A stretch of DNA of 64,000 bases, taken from positions 1-64,000 of IMG/VR virus record IMGVR_UViG_3300030104_006883; one strand, given 5' to 3'. A program made the translations under genes and the position numbers. A model generated the notes under the pieces. That model saw only the letters and a program-made list of their open reading frames with translations, had not been told where the DNA came from and did no database searches. This document shows, one piece after another, positions 29,308-37,141 of the stretch. How positions within the stretch are numbered: the first letter of the stretch is position 1; each line of letters begins with the position of its first letter. The DNA comes from a virus.

Positions 29308-29910
29308 ATGAAGTTATTGCTTGAAAACTGGCGGGAGTTTTTGAATGAGTCGAAACTCACTCCGCAGTACTTACAGAGGCTAGAGGCCGCTGGCATTGTC
29401 CCTGGTGCCGTGATACGAGACCATGAGTTTTCAGAGGAAAAACCTCTTATTGTTAAAATTGAAAAAGTAGATGAAAATGGCGTCTCGTGGACTGATAGTC
29501 TTGGGAGAGGAGAGATAGATCTCTATTCTGCCTTAGAAGCAGTCAACAGCGGAGATTGGAGAACTACAGGCGAAATGGGCCTTCCCAGTTATTTTAAAGG
29601 CATCGATCCTCCTAAATCTAAACGTCTAGACGGCATAACTGAACTTTTCTATGGCACGTCGACCGCATTAAAAGATTCATTAGTTGAAAATGGAGTTCCT
29701 GCTCCAAGCGAATGGGGAAACTATGAATTAGCCGAAAGTAATGCCGCAGCTAGCGTCGATAGGCACGGCGGCGAGATGATGGTTGTCAGCCTATCGATTG
29801 ATGATTTTGATAAGTCTAAATTTTCATTATACGAGGAAAAAGATCCTAGACTAGTGTATACTGAAGACATAAAGCTACAAATCCAGAAGATGGATAGAGG
29901 AGTAATCTAA
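29308..29910 (+). CDS. head-targeted ADP-ribosyltransferase-like protein (ART-2)
   Basis: 200 residues, tag MKLLLENWREFLNES. A strand-rich middle is followed by ELFYGTSTALKDSLVENGVP (about 111-130) and AESNAAASVDRHGGEMMVVS, a pattern like ART-1 but more divergent. Directly follows ART-1, so the two may be duplicated effectors. Confidence 0.6.
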   Translation: MKLLLENWREFLNESKLTPQYLQRLEAAGIVPGAVIRDHEFSEEKPLIVKIEKVDENGVSWTDSLGRGEIDLYSALEAVNSGDWRTTGEMGLPSYFKGIDPPKSKRLDGITELFYGTSTALKDSLVENGVPAPSEWGNYELAESNAAASVDRHGGEMMVVSLSIDDFDKSKFSLYEEKDPRLVYTEDIKLQIQKMDRGVI

Positions 29911-30317
29911 TGAAAAAATTAATATTAGCTATAATTTTGTGTTTCATATCCGTGAGCGCCTCCGCAAAGGTAACTTACGGTGGGCACCCATTTATGGGAA
30001 TCCATATTGACACACTAAAGGGGCATTTGTATCATGCTGCCCACATTGCCAAAAATAAAAGAATGAAACAAACATTGGCAGACACAGTAGCATGGCTAGA
30101 CATAAAGCACAAGAGTAAAAAAGTTTTTGAGATTGGAGACGATCATTCGGTCGAGTCCCAGATTATCCAGGGAGCAGTTGGATTTTTTAGAGAAATTGAG
30201 AAAGGCCTTGTGCCAGAGTTAGACGCTAGCATGTTGGAGCGTTGGTACTTTCTTGGAATGAGAGTGAGTGCTAAAAAAGTAAATGGTAAATGGGTATTAG
30301 ACCTTAAAGAAAAATAA
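29910..30317 (+). CDS. secreted 135-residue protein
   Basis: MKKLILAIILCFISVSASAK is a classic signal peptide with an A-x-A cleavage site. The mature part is helical with several His (HPFMGIHIDTLKGHLYHAAH), so metal or haem binding is conceivable. Exported to the periplasm; function unknown. Confidence 0.7.
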   Translation: MKKLILAIILCFISVSASAKVTYGGHPFMGIHIDTLKGHLYHAAHIAKNKRMKQTLADTVAWLDIKHKSKKVFEIGDDHSVESQIIQGAVGFFREIEKGLVPELDASMLERWYFLGMRVSAKKVNGKWVLDLKEK

Positions 30318-30410
30318 ATGGAACACCCTTTGTTTACTAAAATAAAATGGCTAGTATATTTAATTTTATTTATTATTGGACTAAAATATCTATTTGATCA
30401 AAAAGAATAA
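30318..30410 (+). CDS. 30-residue single-span membrane microprotein
   Basis: MEHPLFTKIKWLVYLILFII then GLKYLFDQKE. One hydrophobic span and a charged end. Starts right after the previous stop (TAAATG). Plausible but very small. Confidence 0.5.
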   Translation: MEHPLFTKIKWLVYLILFIIGLKYLFDQKE

Positions 30411-30458
30411 TTATTTATATTTATTTAAATAATATATTATATATGTTATTGTATTTAT

Positions 30459-30554
30459 ATGAAAGAGAACTTTCAAAAGTTTCTTATGGTTGCTATAATT
30501 TGCTTTGGAATTGTATCAACCGCTAGTATTTTTGTACATTGCCCCGGATTCTAA
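30459..30554 (+). CDS. 31-residue single-span membrane microprotein
   Basis: MKENFQKFLMVAIICFGIVS then TASIFVHCPGF. Preceded by an A/T-rich, promoter-like stretch (30411-30458). Like its neighbour it has one membrane span. Function unknown. Confidence 0.45.
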   Translation: MKENFQKFLMVAIICFGIVSTASIFVHCPGF

Positions 30555-30566
30555 AGGAGTTAGAAA

Positions 30567-30824
30567 ATGGCAGGAAGAAAGAAGAGTGTAACCGACGAGG
30601 GACTACTAAACCTACAGACAAATGAAGAGCTATCTACAAAGACCATAGCTTTACAAGAGCAGTTACTGGAAACCAACAACAAGCTTGGCGCTATGAGAAG
30701 CAGGATTAGCGATCTTGTTGACGAAGTAGCAATCCTCAAGAGCCAGCTAAGCACTACTCAGAATACATTCTCAGAGCATCTTCGAACTTTGGCAAAGAGA
30801 ATTGAACCAACCCATAAATGGTAA
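30567..30824 (+). CDS. 85-residue coiled-coil protein
   Basis: MAGRKKSVTDEGLLNLQTNE with heptads across TIALQEQLLETNNKLGAMRS and beyond. AAAGGAG ribosome site. Its end overlaps the lipoprotein start. Confidence 0.7.
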   Translation: MAGRKKSVTDEGLLNLQTNEELSTKTIALQEQLLETNNKLGAMRSRISDLVDEVAILKSQLSTTQNTFSEHLRTLAKRIEPTHKW

Positions 30825-31087
30825 AAAGACTACTCTTTAGATCTTTATTGCTTTTTTTTATTTTATTAATATCTTGTTCAACTAACTCACATCTTAATAA
30901 TTTTAATCATGATCTTGGGTATGTTCATGGATTTAATGATGGCAGAGATCAGGCGTTCGTGATGCAGATATATTCTAGATGTTTAAAAATAAGAAGTAAA
31001 AAAGATTGCGCCCTATTAAAGAAAAAAATTGACAACTTTGAAAAAAAGTTCGATGATGCAGAGGCAAGGCTTACGGAGCAGTTCTAG
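30818..31087 (+). CDS. lipoprotein, 89 residues
   Basis: MVKRLLFRSLLLFFILLISC ends in the lipobox LISC. The mature part has HDLGYVHGFNDGRDQ and a charged C-terminal coil. Its size next to several small membrane proteins is compatible with an outer-membrane spanin (o-spanin), but this is not established. Confidence 0.6.
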   Translation: MVKRLLFRSLLLFFILLISCSTNSHLNNFNHDLGYVHGFNDGRDQAFVMQIYSRCLKIRSKKDCALLKKKIDNFEKKFDDAEARLTEQF

Positions 31088-31090
31088 AAA

Positions 31091-31255
31091 ATGGGTAAAG
31101 TAGCTGACGAGATTAAAAAAATTCAAGAGAAAGAGAAGCTTACTCTTCCTGAAGTATTTGAGAAATATCCTCATTTAGCAACTTTACAGCTAGAGGAGGT
31201 TCTGGAAGAGAAAGAAGCATCTGTTAAAGAGAACAAGAAACTTATTTTAGGATGA
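31091..31255 (+). CDS. 54-residue charged helical protein
   Basis: MGKVADEIKKIQEKEKLTLP onward, nearly all helical and Glu/Lys-rich. It follows the lipoprotein by 3 nt. No homologue recognised. Confidence 0.55.
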   Translation: MGKVADEIKKIQEKEKLTLPEVFEKYPHLATLQLEEVLEEKEASVKENKKLILG

Positions 31256-31259
31256 ATTA

Positions 31260-31451
31260 ATGCCATTTAAAGAATTTAAATTTTTATTGCAAAACAAATC
31301 GAATGGAGATATAGAAGAGATGATTGTAGAGGCGCATACTTTCCCCGAAGCGGCCTCTCAAGCTTATGTAGAGTGTAATAACCTACGAAAGGGGTCAGAT
31401 ACGTGGACTATTGTATCTGCTGTTGATCAGCAGTTTGGAAATAAGGAGTAA
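31260..31451 (+). CDS. unknown 63-residue protein
   Basis: MPFKEFKFLLQNKSNGDIEEMIVEAHTFPEAASQ has a strand-strand-helix pattern, as in small dsRBD- or DUF-like phage proteins. Function unknown. Confidence 0.6.
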   Translation: MPFKEFKFLLQNKSNGDIEEMIVEAHTFPEAASQAYVECNNLRKGSDTWTIVSAVDQQFGNKE

Positions 31452-31454
31452 AAA

Positions 31455-31715
31455 ATGGACACAGACGCAACAGAAGAAACAGGCGGAGAGGTGACTTATC
31501 TTGGCAGCATCTCTTTAGAAAAAGAGCAGGTACAAAAGATCGTGGTTAACTATCTTGTAAGTCACAATCCAGACCTACAGGATATTAGTGATGAAAGTAA
31601 CTCTTTAAAATTTAGACCTGTCTGGCTTACAGACGATAGTTTTATGGAAGTTCATTTTACTAGACTAGAAGAGACTGCCGAAGAGTCTATAGATCTTTCT
31701 GGTGAAGCTAGTTAG
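31455..31715 (+). CDS. acidic 86-residue protein
   Basis: MDTDATEETGGEVTYLGSIS onward, rich in Glu/Asp. It ends by overlapping the 3' end of the convergent minus-strand gene by 8 nt. Function unknown. Confidence 0.6.
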   Translation: MDTDATEETGGEVTYLGSISLEKEQVQKIVVNYLVSHNPDLQDISDESNSLKFRPVWLTDDSFMEVHFTRLEETAEESIDLSGEAS

Positions 31716-32283
31716 AGTTTTCTTTTAAAAACTCTTGGAATTTGTCTTCATCTATATCCATATGAAATCTAGCTTGTCGTCTAGACTCTGGGGAATCCTT
31801 AGAAGTGGCCCAAACCCACACTAAGGATTCCTTTTTCTTTTGTAGTATACTCTTTTTTTTCTCTATTTCTTTACTAATTTGCTCATAAGCTTCTTCGTCG
31901 AACAAGGGGAGGTTTATTTTTAAGTCTGCTGCTATCATTAACAATGTGAGCCAATCGTTTTCCTCATATGCTACGGCAGCAGATTTAAATTCTTCTTCAA
32001 ATTCTTCACCACATCTGTCTGGATGAGTTCTCTTTGCTATTCTTCTATAAACTTCTTTAAGAAAAGTGTGGTGCTCTTGGCTCTTTTCTTCCGTACTCTC
32101 GACAGCTTCAGGACTGTCTTCTAACAGACTAGCTTTGTATTGGAGTTCTTTCTGAAAGTCCTCGGTGAATTTCTTACTGAACTCTGTGTCTAACTCTTCG
32201 GATTCTTCCAGTTCGAGGGTCAGCGCAGATATTTCTAAGAGTATTCTCTTTTGGAATCGTTCCTTAAAGTTTTTGTTTGACAT
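31708..32283 (-). CDS. J-domain-like protein (HPD motif)
   Basis: 191 residues on the minus strand. Helical N-terminal segment, then FLKEVYRRIAKRTHPDRCGE (about 95-114), which contains the HPD tripeptide of DnaJ-type J-domains, and a long charged C-terminal helix. It may recruit host DnaK for assembly. It lies divergently from ClpP. Confidence 0.7.
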   Translation of the reverse strand: MSNKNFKERFQKRILLEISALTLELEESEELDTEFSKKFTEDFQKELQYKASLLEDSPEAVESTEEKSQEHHTFLKEVYRRIAKRTHPDRCGEEFEEEFKSAAVAYEENDWLTLLMIAADLKINLPLFDEEAYEQISKEIEKKKSILQKKKESLVWVWATSKDSPESRRQARFHMDIDEDKFQEFLKENSN

Positions 32284-32285
32284 AT

Positions 32286-32293
32286 TATAAATA
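32286..32293 (+). promoter_or_regulatory. T4-late-like promoter element TATAAATA
   Basis: TATAAATA is identical to the T4 late -10 consensus and lies 30 nt upstream of the ClpP start, between divergent genes. Recognition by the phage sigma factor is inference. Confidence 0.4.
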
Positions 32294-32323
32294 AATCTGT
32301 AAATTTAAAAGTCATGATAAAAT

Positions 32324-32974
32324 ATGATAAAATCCGGGTCGGACAAGGAGTCTGTTTTGAGTGAAGATTTTTGGTTTTCTAAGGCAAACAAGCCTCAAAC
32401 TGGAGCCACTGCAAACAAAGGAGCAGGGTTTGGCCCAAACAATAAAATTGAATGGGAAAATAATAATATATATTTTTACTCAGAAGTTACGCGACCTAAC
32501 AACCTATACTTGAATAAGTTTATAGTGACGTTATCTAACAGGTATAGCAATAGTTCTAATATCCTTGAAGTTCCTGATATACATATAAACCTCCACATTA
32601 ACTCATATGGAGGCAGTGTCTTTGCAGGGTTCTCTAGTGTCGATTATATCAAGAACTGTAAGGTTCCGGTGAATACTATAATCGATGGCTGTGCCGCATC
32701 AGCGGCTACTTTAATGAGCGTTGTCGGTGACAAGAGATATATGCATGAACATTCTTTTATGTTGATCCATCAGTTATCTTCAGGAATGTGGGGCAAATAT
32801 GAAGATATGAAAGATGACTTACAAAATTGTGATCTTCTAATGAAAACAATTAAAAAAATCTATGAAGAAAATACTAAAATACCTAAAAAGCAGCTTGGTG
32901 AAATATTAAAGCACGACCTTTGGTGGGACGCCAAGACATGTCTTAAGTATGGCCTTATAGACGAGATTATATAA
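32324..32974 (+). CDS. clpP: ClpP-like serine protease
   Basis: 216 residues. LHINSYGGSVFAGFSSVDYI, then DGCAASAATLM with the catalytic Ser (about 125), LIHQ with the catalytic His (about 148), and a C-terminal Asp region (HDLWWDAKTC). It fits ClpP/SppA-type proteases used by phages in capsid maturation or protein turnover. Notably this genome also supplies a tmRNA whose tag directs products to Clp proteases. The N-terminal ~40 residues are extra relative to classical ClpP. Confidence 0.85.
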   Translation: MIKSGSDKESVLSEDFWFSKANKPQTGATANKGAGFGPNNKIEWENNNIYFYSEVTRPNNLYLNKFIVTLSNRYSNSSNILEVPDIHINLHINSYGGSVFAGFSSVDYIKNCKVPVNTIIDGCAASAATLMSVVGDKRYMHEHSFMLIHQLSSGMWGKYEDMKDDLQNCDLLMKTIKKIYEENTKIPKKQLGEILKHDLWWDAKTCLKYGLIDEII

Positions 32975-32984
32975 CCTTACTTGT

Positions 32985-33058
32985 GCCTCCTTAGCTCAGT
33001 TGGCCAGAGCAGTTGATTTGTAATCAACAGGTCGTCCGTTCGAATCGGACAGGGGGCT
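32985..33058 (+). tRNA. tRNA-Thr (anticodon UGU)
   Basis: Acceptor GCCTCCT (32985-32991) pairs with AGGGGGC (33051-33057, one G-T). D-arm GCTC..GAGC, anticodon stem GTTGA/TCAAC with loop TTTGTAA (anticodon TGT at 33019-33021), T-arm GTCCG-TTCGAAT-CGGAC. CCA is not encoded. It reads ACA and probably ACG, useful in an A+T-rich genome. Confidence 0.93.
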
Positions 33059-33085
33059 TGACTTATCTTCATTTTTGTGTATAAT
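33058..33085 (+). promoter_or_regulatory. early-type sigma70 promoter overlapping the tRNA 3' end (TTGACT-16-TATAAT)
   Basis: TTGACT 33058-33063 starts at the tRNA discriminator base. TATAAT 33080-33085 is preceded by TTGTG, with the same 16-nt spacer as the promoters at 0.2-9.5 kb. It heads the gene group 33093 onward. Confidence 0.75.
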
Positions 33086-33092
33086 AGCTATC

Positions 33093-33296
33093 ATGAAAGA
33101 AACACTTGAAGAATTTAGAGAAAGGGTGTTGTCCTCTAATGAAATCACTGATGGGGATCTTATAAAGTGGTACTGGGAGATGTCTCAGCAGTTTGTTTTA
33201 CTGCAATCTGAAAGAGACACTTTACTGCGAAAAATAACAGTTCTGGAGAGGGGGTGCGCCTGTTATCGACAAAGCCAATTGGAGAAAGAAAATTGA
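33093..33296 (+). CDS. unknown 67-residue protein
   Basis: MKETLEEFRERVLSSNEITDGDLIKWYWEMSQQF then a coil and a CAC pair near the end. ATG 33093 lies just after the promoter with little leader. Its stop overlaps the next start (TTGA). Confidence 0.6.
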   Translation: MKETLEEFRERVLSSNEITDGDLIKWYWEMSQQFVLLQSERDTLLRKITVLERGCACYRQSQLEKEN

Positions 33297-33748
33297 AGAT
33301 ACTTTTTTTGCACGGCTTGGAGTCAAAGCCTGGGGGCAGCAAGGTAAGGCACCTTGAAAGTCTAGGACACGAGGTTTTAAATCCATCCTTGCCGAAGGAT
33401 AGCTGGTCTGATAGCGTTAAGATCGCATCGGAGATGATGTTAAGTGAGCCTGACGTGGTGATAGGATCATCGAGAGGTGGAGCATTGGCGATGCAGGTAG
33501 CTCATTTTACTACTAATCTTATTTTGATAGCTCCTGCTTGGGAGAAATATGGAGTTCACCCAACCGTCCCTTATGGTACAAAAGTCTTACATTCTTTTAA
33601 AGATGATGTTGTGCCATACCTTGATAGCTCTAAAATCATGATAAACAATGACGGAGTTAAATTAATAGAAATCGGTGACGATCATAGAATGAGCGACATA
33701 TCGGCCTTATCGGCTTTGTCGGATTGCCTTAAAGAGTTTATAAATTGA
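33293..33748 (+). CDS. small alpha/beta hydrolase (YqiA/esterase-like)
   Basis: 151 residues from TTG 33293. LFLHGLESKPGG at the start, nucleophile elbow IGSSRGGALA (about 60-69), Asp in HSFKDDVVPY and His in GDDHRMSD complete a catalytic triad. Such short hydrolases cleave esters or thioesters; the substrate is unknown. Confidence 0.75.
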   Translation: MKILFLHGLESKPGGSKVRHLESLGHEVLNPSLPKDSWSDSVKIASEMMLSEPDVVIGSSRGGALAMQVAHFTTNLILIAPAWEKYGVHPTVPYGTKVLHSFKDDVVPYLDSSKIMINNDGVKLIEIGDDHRMSDISALSALSDCLKEFIN

Positions 33749-34032
33749 TAGAAGATATAAAAAAAGGCGATATGGCTATAATAGAGAATCCTAAAAGAAT
33801 TTGGCCTATTATTTCTTTTAACGGCGAGATCAATAAAGTTGTTTGGGGAAACATATCCGAGAGCCAGAAGAAGCAAACCCCGAACTATTTATTTAAGCCC
33901 ATGGTTTATATTGGAACCGAAAAAGTTTTTGATAACTGGATGAAAATTACATTGCATAAGTTCTTTTCTTCTAATGGGGAATACTTATACTTCCAAACTG
34001 ATGATTTTAAACATCTGGAGAAAATAGAATGA
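33745..34032 (+). CDS. unknown 95-residue protein
   Basis: (M)IEDIKKGDMAIIENPKRIWP from TTG 33745. KKGDMAII recalls the KVGDLV start of the SH3-like family, with strands following. Overlaps both neighbours by 4 nt, so it is translationally coupled. Confidence 0.6.
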   Translation: MIEDIKKGDMAIIENPKRIWPIISFNGEINKVVWGNISESQKKQTPNYLFKPMVYIGTEKVFDNWMKITLHKFFSSNGEYLYFQTDDFKHLEKIE

Positions 34033-34229
34033 AGAATTTATTGCTTATTATATTACTATCTTATGTGCTTCTTGGATGTGAAGAAGTTGAACTTGATAAA
34101 GATACTAATCCTGAGAGACTTGTACCTGTTTGTTGCTTTGACGCTGACTCTGTTTGGCGTATTGGAGACGCATGGCCCGCAACAACGAGCATGGACTATA
34201 TGATAAGAGAGATCGGCCCCGAGGAGTAA
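34029..34229 (+). CDS. small lipoprotein, 66 residues
   Basis: MKNLLLIILLSYVLLGCEEV carries the lipobox LLGC. The mature 50 residues include a CC pair. Coupled to the upstream gene by a 4-nt overlap. Surface-exclusion or cell-envelope role possible but unproven. Confidence 0.65.
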   Translation: MKNLLLIILLSYVLLGCEEVELDKDTNPERLVPVCCFDADSVWRIGDAWPATTSMDYMIREIGPEE

Positions 34230-34230
34230 T

Positions 34231-34527
34231 ATGTCTGACTTTATTTTTACAAAAAAGCCTCATACCACAATGGTAGACGTTTGGTATCAATCAATACTGA
34301 TTGGGGAGCTAGGTTGTAAAATTGAAGATAGACATACTTGCACGTACACGGCATACTGCAATGAAAGACTCTCTTGTATAGGATCATTTGATAGCCTCGA
34401 AGAGGCTGCTCAAGCTATTCTAGATGAGCACAGAAAACTATTCAACCAGAGATTCACAGTGGAGGATCCGTGTCAGGAAAAGCTGAAAACCATGACAAGA
34501 AATGGAACAGTTGGAGATACAACGTAA
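34231..34527 (+). CDS. unknown 98-residue protein
   Basis: MSDFIFTKKPHTTMVDVWYQSILIGELGCKIEDR: strand-rich start followed by an EEAAQAILDEH helix. Its 3' end overlaps the methyltransferase start by 58 nt. Function unknown. Confidence 0.6.
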   Translation: MSDFIFTKKPHTTMVDVWYQSILIGELGCKIEDRHTCTYTAYCNERLSCIGSFDSLEEAAQAILDEHRKLFNQRFTVEDPCQEKLKTMTRNGTVGDTT

Positions 34528-35030
34528 TTGATGAATTTAAAGGCAAAACTAAGGAAGAGATAAAACAATCCTTAGAGACCACTAAGCATCCTTTCGCTGT
34601 ATTAATGGAGCACTGGAAAGGTGACTTTAATATTGGTACGCTGATTAGAAATTCTAATGCTTTTAATGCAAACGAAGTTTTTTACGTTGGTCAAAAAAAA
34701 TATGACAGGCGAGGGACTGTTGGAACTCATCATTATATTAACTTAAGGCATATTAATAACTTCGATGATTTGTGGAAGTTAAAAGAAAAGTATACCTTTG
34801 TATGTCTTGATAATAATATAAGCGGTGTTGTGTCTATGGAAGAGTTTGACTGGCCTGAAAATGCGTTGATGATTTTTGGCGAGGAGGGCGAGGGAGTTAC
34901 TCCCGAGATGCTAGAGCTTGCGGATCACGTTGTATCCATAAAGCAATACGGGTCCGTTAGAAGTATGAATGTAGGAACGACTTCTGGGATTGCTATGTAT
35001 GACTATATTAGGAAGTACAATGAACGTTGA
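34470..35030 (+). CDS. SpoU/TrmH-family RNA 2'-O-methyltransferase
   Basis: 186 residues from GTG 34470. Motif 1 NIGTLIRNSNAFNANEVFYV (about 50-69), motif 2 FGEEGEGVTPEMLELADHVV and motif 3 IKQYGSVRSMNVGTTSGIAM are all present and define the knotted SpoU fold. It would methylate a tRNA or rRNA ribose. The phage brings a tRNA and tmRNA, so a translation-tuning role fits. Confidence 0.88.
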   Translation: MSGKAENHDKKWNSWRYNVIDEFKGKTKEEIKQSLETTKHPFAVLMEHWKGDFNIGTLIRNSNAFNANEVFYVGQKKYDRRGTVGTHHYINLRHINNFDDLWKLKEKYTFVCLDNNISGVVSMEEFDWPENALMIFGEEGEGVTPEMLELADHVVSIKQYGSVRSMNVGTTSGIAMYDYIRKYNER

Positions 35031-35499
35031 CCAGCAGTGGCGAACAGGATCGGGCGATATAGTAAGCTTTGATGACATTCTTGATATAATAAAGCTTCAT
35101 TCTGATGAAAACGGAATGGTATCTGTTGGTAGCGATAGTTTTATAAGAAAACAAGAGTGCATTTTTTCAACAGCTATATGTCTTTATGGTGCTGACGATC
35201 AGGCTGGTGGGAGATATTTTATAAGAAGAATCACTTTTAAAAAGAAAAGGTTTTCCACTCTCTTACAGAGAATAATGAAAGAGGTCCAAGACTCTGTTGA
35301 AATAGGGATGGCACTTCTTGAACATAATCCAATCATTGATATTGATATACATTTAGATGTTTCGGCATCAGACAGACAACAAGCTACAAGCAGGTTTTCT
35401 GATATGCTAGTTGGGTATGCCAAAGGGGCAGGTTTTGATTGTAAAATAAAGCCCCATGCATTTGCGGCTGCTTCAATTGCGGATAAACATTCTAAATGA
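35020..35499 (+). CDS. RNase H-like protein of DUF458 type
   Basis: 159 residues from ATG 35020. VSVGSDSFIRKQECIFSTAI begins a first-strand Asp motif, and IDIDIHLDVSASDRQQATSR carries further acidic residues. This fits the DUF458 RNase H-like family. Coupled to the methyltransferase by 11-nt overlap. Confidence 0.65.
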   Translation: MNVDQQWRTGSGDIVSFDDILDIIKLHSDENGMVSVGSDSFIRKQECIFSTAICLYGADDQAGGRYFIRRITFKKKRFSTLLQRIMKEVQDSVEIGMALLEHNPIIDIDIHLDVSASDRQQATSRFSDMLVGYAKGAGFDCKIKPHAFAAASIADKHSK

Positions 35500-35507
35500 C
35501 TATTTAT
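35500..35507 (+). promoter_or_regulatory. candidate non-sigma70 promoter element CTATTTAT
   Basis: CTATTTAT lies 16 nt before the lectin-like gene's ATG. Same octamer as at 21722. Confidence 0.4.
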
Positions 35508-35523
35508 TGCAGAGGCTAATAAA

Positions 35524-36312
35524 ATGTCTAGAGTAAATTTCACTTCTTCTACTAAGAAGATGCAATTAACGTCAGGTAGAACTGCTAATTTAACGTTGCC
35601 ACCAGGCGACAGGTGTTATAATTTTGGTGGCACAGACGAGTATGTAAGAGCAGACGGCGCGGTTAAACCAATCTCTTTTAATGATAAGCCACATAGCATA
35701 TCCGTTTGGTTTAAAACCCCTGCTTTCACAACACCTGCATATCATGCTTTATGGTCGTTTACTAATACTTCTGATAACAACGTTAGATATTGGTGCTCTC
35801 TGCAAGCAAATGGCCAAATAATGATATTTGGCTGGAAAGCAAGCTCTGGTAGACTGTGGGGAAGTGGTTCTGGACTTGCTTTGTCTAGTGCTAATCAAGA
35901 TGACAATGAGTGGCACCATCTACTCGTTACATATAATGGTTCTGATACCCTAAAAGGATATTTTGATGGCGGAGATCCAACGAGTATTAGTGTTGGCGCT
36001 GGTGTTCTTATCCCTGATGTATTTACAATAGGTGCTCGACTTGTTGGCGGATCATCGCTTCAATTCCCTGTGACTGGAAAAATAGCCCAATTGGCGATAT
36101 ATGACTACGAACTTAGTTCTACGAAAGCAGGTATAGTTTACAATAATGGCAAGTGCTTTAATGAGAGAGAATTGTTTCCTGAACACTACTACATTTTTGG
36201 GAATGGACCTGATTTTAAAAACTTTCCGGAACTAACTGATCTTGGTCGCGGATTTGCTGACGGAACAGCTACCAATATGGAAGCAGCCGATATTGTGGCA
36301 GATCATCCGTAA
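35524..36312 (+). CDS. LamG/concanavalin-like lectin-domain protein
   Basis: 262 residues. HSISVWFKTPAF, DNEWHHLLVTYNGSDTLKGY and a FTIGARLVGG strand form the concanavalin/LamG-3 signature (about 55-205), followed by a short C-terminal part. Such domains bind glycans. Likely an adhesin, tail-fibre part or head decoration that recognises surface sugars. Confidence 0.75.
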   Translation: MSRVNFTSSTKKMQLTSGRTANLTLPPGDRCYNFGGTDEYVRADGAVKPISFNDKPHSISVWFKTPAFTTPAYHALWSFTNTSDNNVRYWCSLQANGQIMIFGWKASSGRLWGSGSGLALSSANQDDNEWHHLLVTYNGSDTLKGYFDGGDPTSISVGAGVLIPDVFTIGARLVGGSSLQFPVTGKIAQLAIYDYELSSTKAGIVYNNGKCFNERELFPEHYYIFGNGPDFKNFPELTDLGRGFADGTATNMEAADIVADHP

Positions 36313-36316
36313 CATC

Positions 36317-37057
36317 TTATTTTGTATTGCTTTTTATAAAGTCTATAAGTTCTTTATGTTTTGGTGCAAAAGACAAGTGGTGAAACCTTCTGTGGACGGA
36401 GTGTATCATTCCTACTAATTTGCCGGAGCTATCAAATAGCGGAGATCCAGAGGAACCTCCGATTGCAGGAACTGTATACATGGCATAGCCCCAAAAATGA
36501 CCTGTGTACCTACCTTCTAGTATTACAACAGTATCTTTTTGAAAAACTCCCTGCGGTGCAGAGAGGTTATATATTTTATCACCTTTTTTAGGAGCCACAT
36601 AACTCATTTTTACTGGAGTCCATACTAAGCTTGGAACTTGTAACATGCACATATCTTTTTCTTCGTCTATTGCTATTATTTTAGCTATGTGCTTGCCTCC
36701 TCTTATGTCGAATACATAAAGTTCAACATCTATTGTTGCTTTCGGATTTGGAGAATATTGTATATTTTTGCTAGAGCAGGAATGTCCTGTTGTTAAAATA
36801 AAAGATCCATTTTTATGAGATCTGACAACTGAGCCGGATGAGGTTGTATTTAAAAAGTGATACTCGCACTGATTACCCGCATCTTTTTCACTCTTGGGTT
36901 CTACACAGGAAGTGGCCCTATAGGTCGTTATAACTTTTACGAAAGATTTTCTTGGCAACACCTTCCCCACACTTATATCCGACATAACATCCGGCCTGAC
37001 ACATGAGGATGTCAAAGCGATTATAAACAAGCAAGAAAGTAGTTTTTTAAGTGTCAT
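36317..37057 (-). CDS. trypsin-like serine protease lipoprotein
   Basis: 246 residues on the minus strand. MTLKKLLSCLFIIALTSSCV ends in a lipobox. Catalytic His is in TTGHSC, Asp in EEKDMCMLQV, Ser in GGSSGSPLF. Start 37057 is chosen because it gives a normal lipoprotein signal. It would be anchored in the host envelope. It is the only minus-strand gene in this stretch, convergent with the lectin-like gene. Confidence 0.8.
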   Translation of the reverse strand: MTLKKLLSCLFIIALTSSCVRPDVMSDISVGKVLPRKSFVKVITTYRATSCVEPKSEKDAGNQCEYHFLNTTSSGSVVRSHKNGSFILTTGHSCSSKNIQYSPNPKATIDVELYVFDIRGGKHIAKIIAIDEEKDMCMLQVPSLVWTPVKMSYVAPKKGDKIYNLSAPQGVFQKDTVVILEGRYTGHFWGYAMYTVPAIGGSSGSPLFDSSGKLVGMIHSVHRRFHHLSFAPKHKELIDFIKSNTK

Positions 37058-37115
37058 AAGGGTTTTTTTTACTGTCCGCTCCTGTATAATAACTAGTGTA
37101 AACATTCAATTACCA

Positions 37116-37123
37116 CTATTTAC
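37116..37123 (+). promoter_or_regulatory. candidate promoter region of PhoH (CTATTTAC; TATAAT upstream)
   Basis: CTATTTAC at 37116 lies 18 nt before the PhoH ATG. TATAAT at 37085-37090 is also present but has no good -35 at 16-17 nt. Two promoter classes may meet here. Confidence 0.35.
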
Positions 37124-37141
37124 TTATACGCAGGAAGTGAC

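Noticed and set aside
30411-30458. A/T-rich palindromic stretch as an origin or attachment site
   Set aside because: It is simple A/T-rich intergenic sequence without iterons, boxes or a partner repeat elsewhere in the window.
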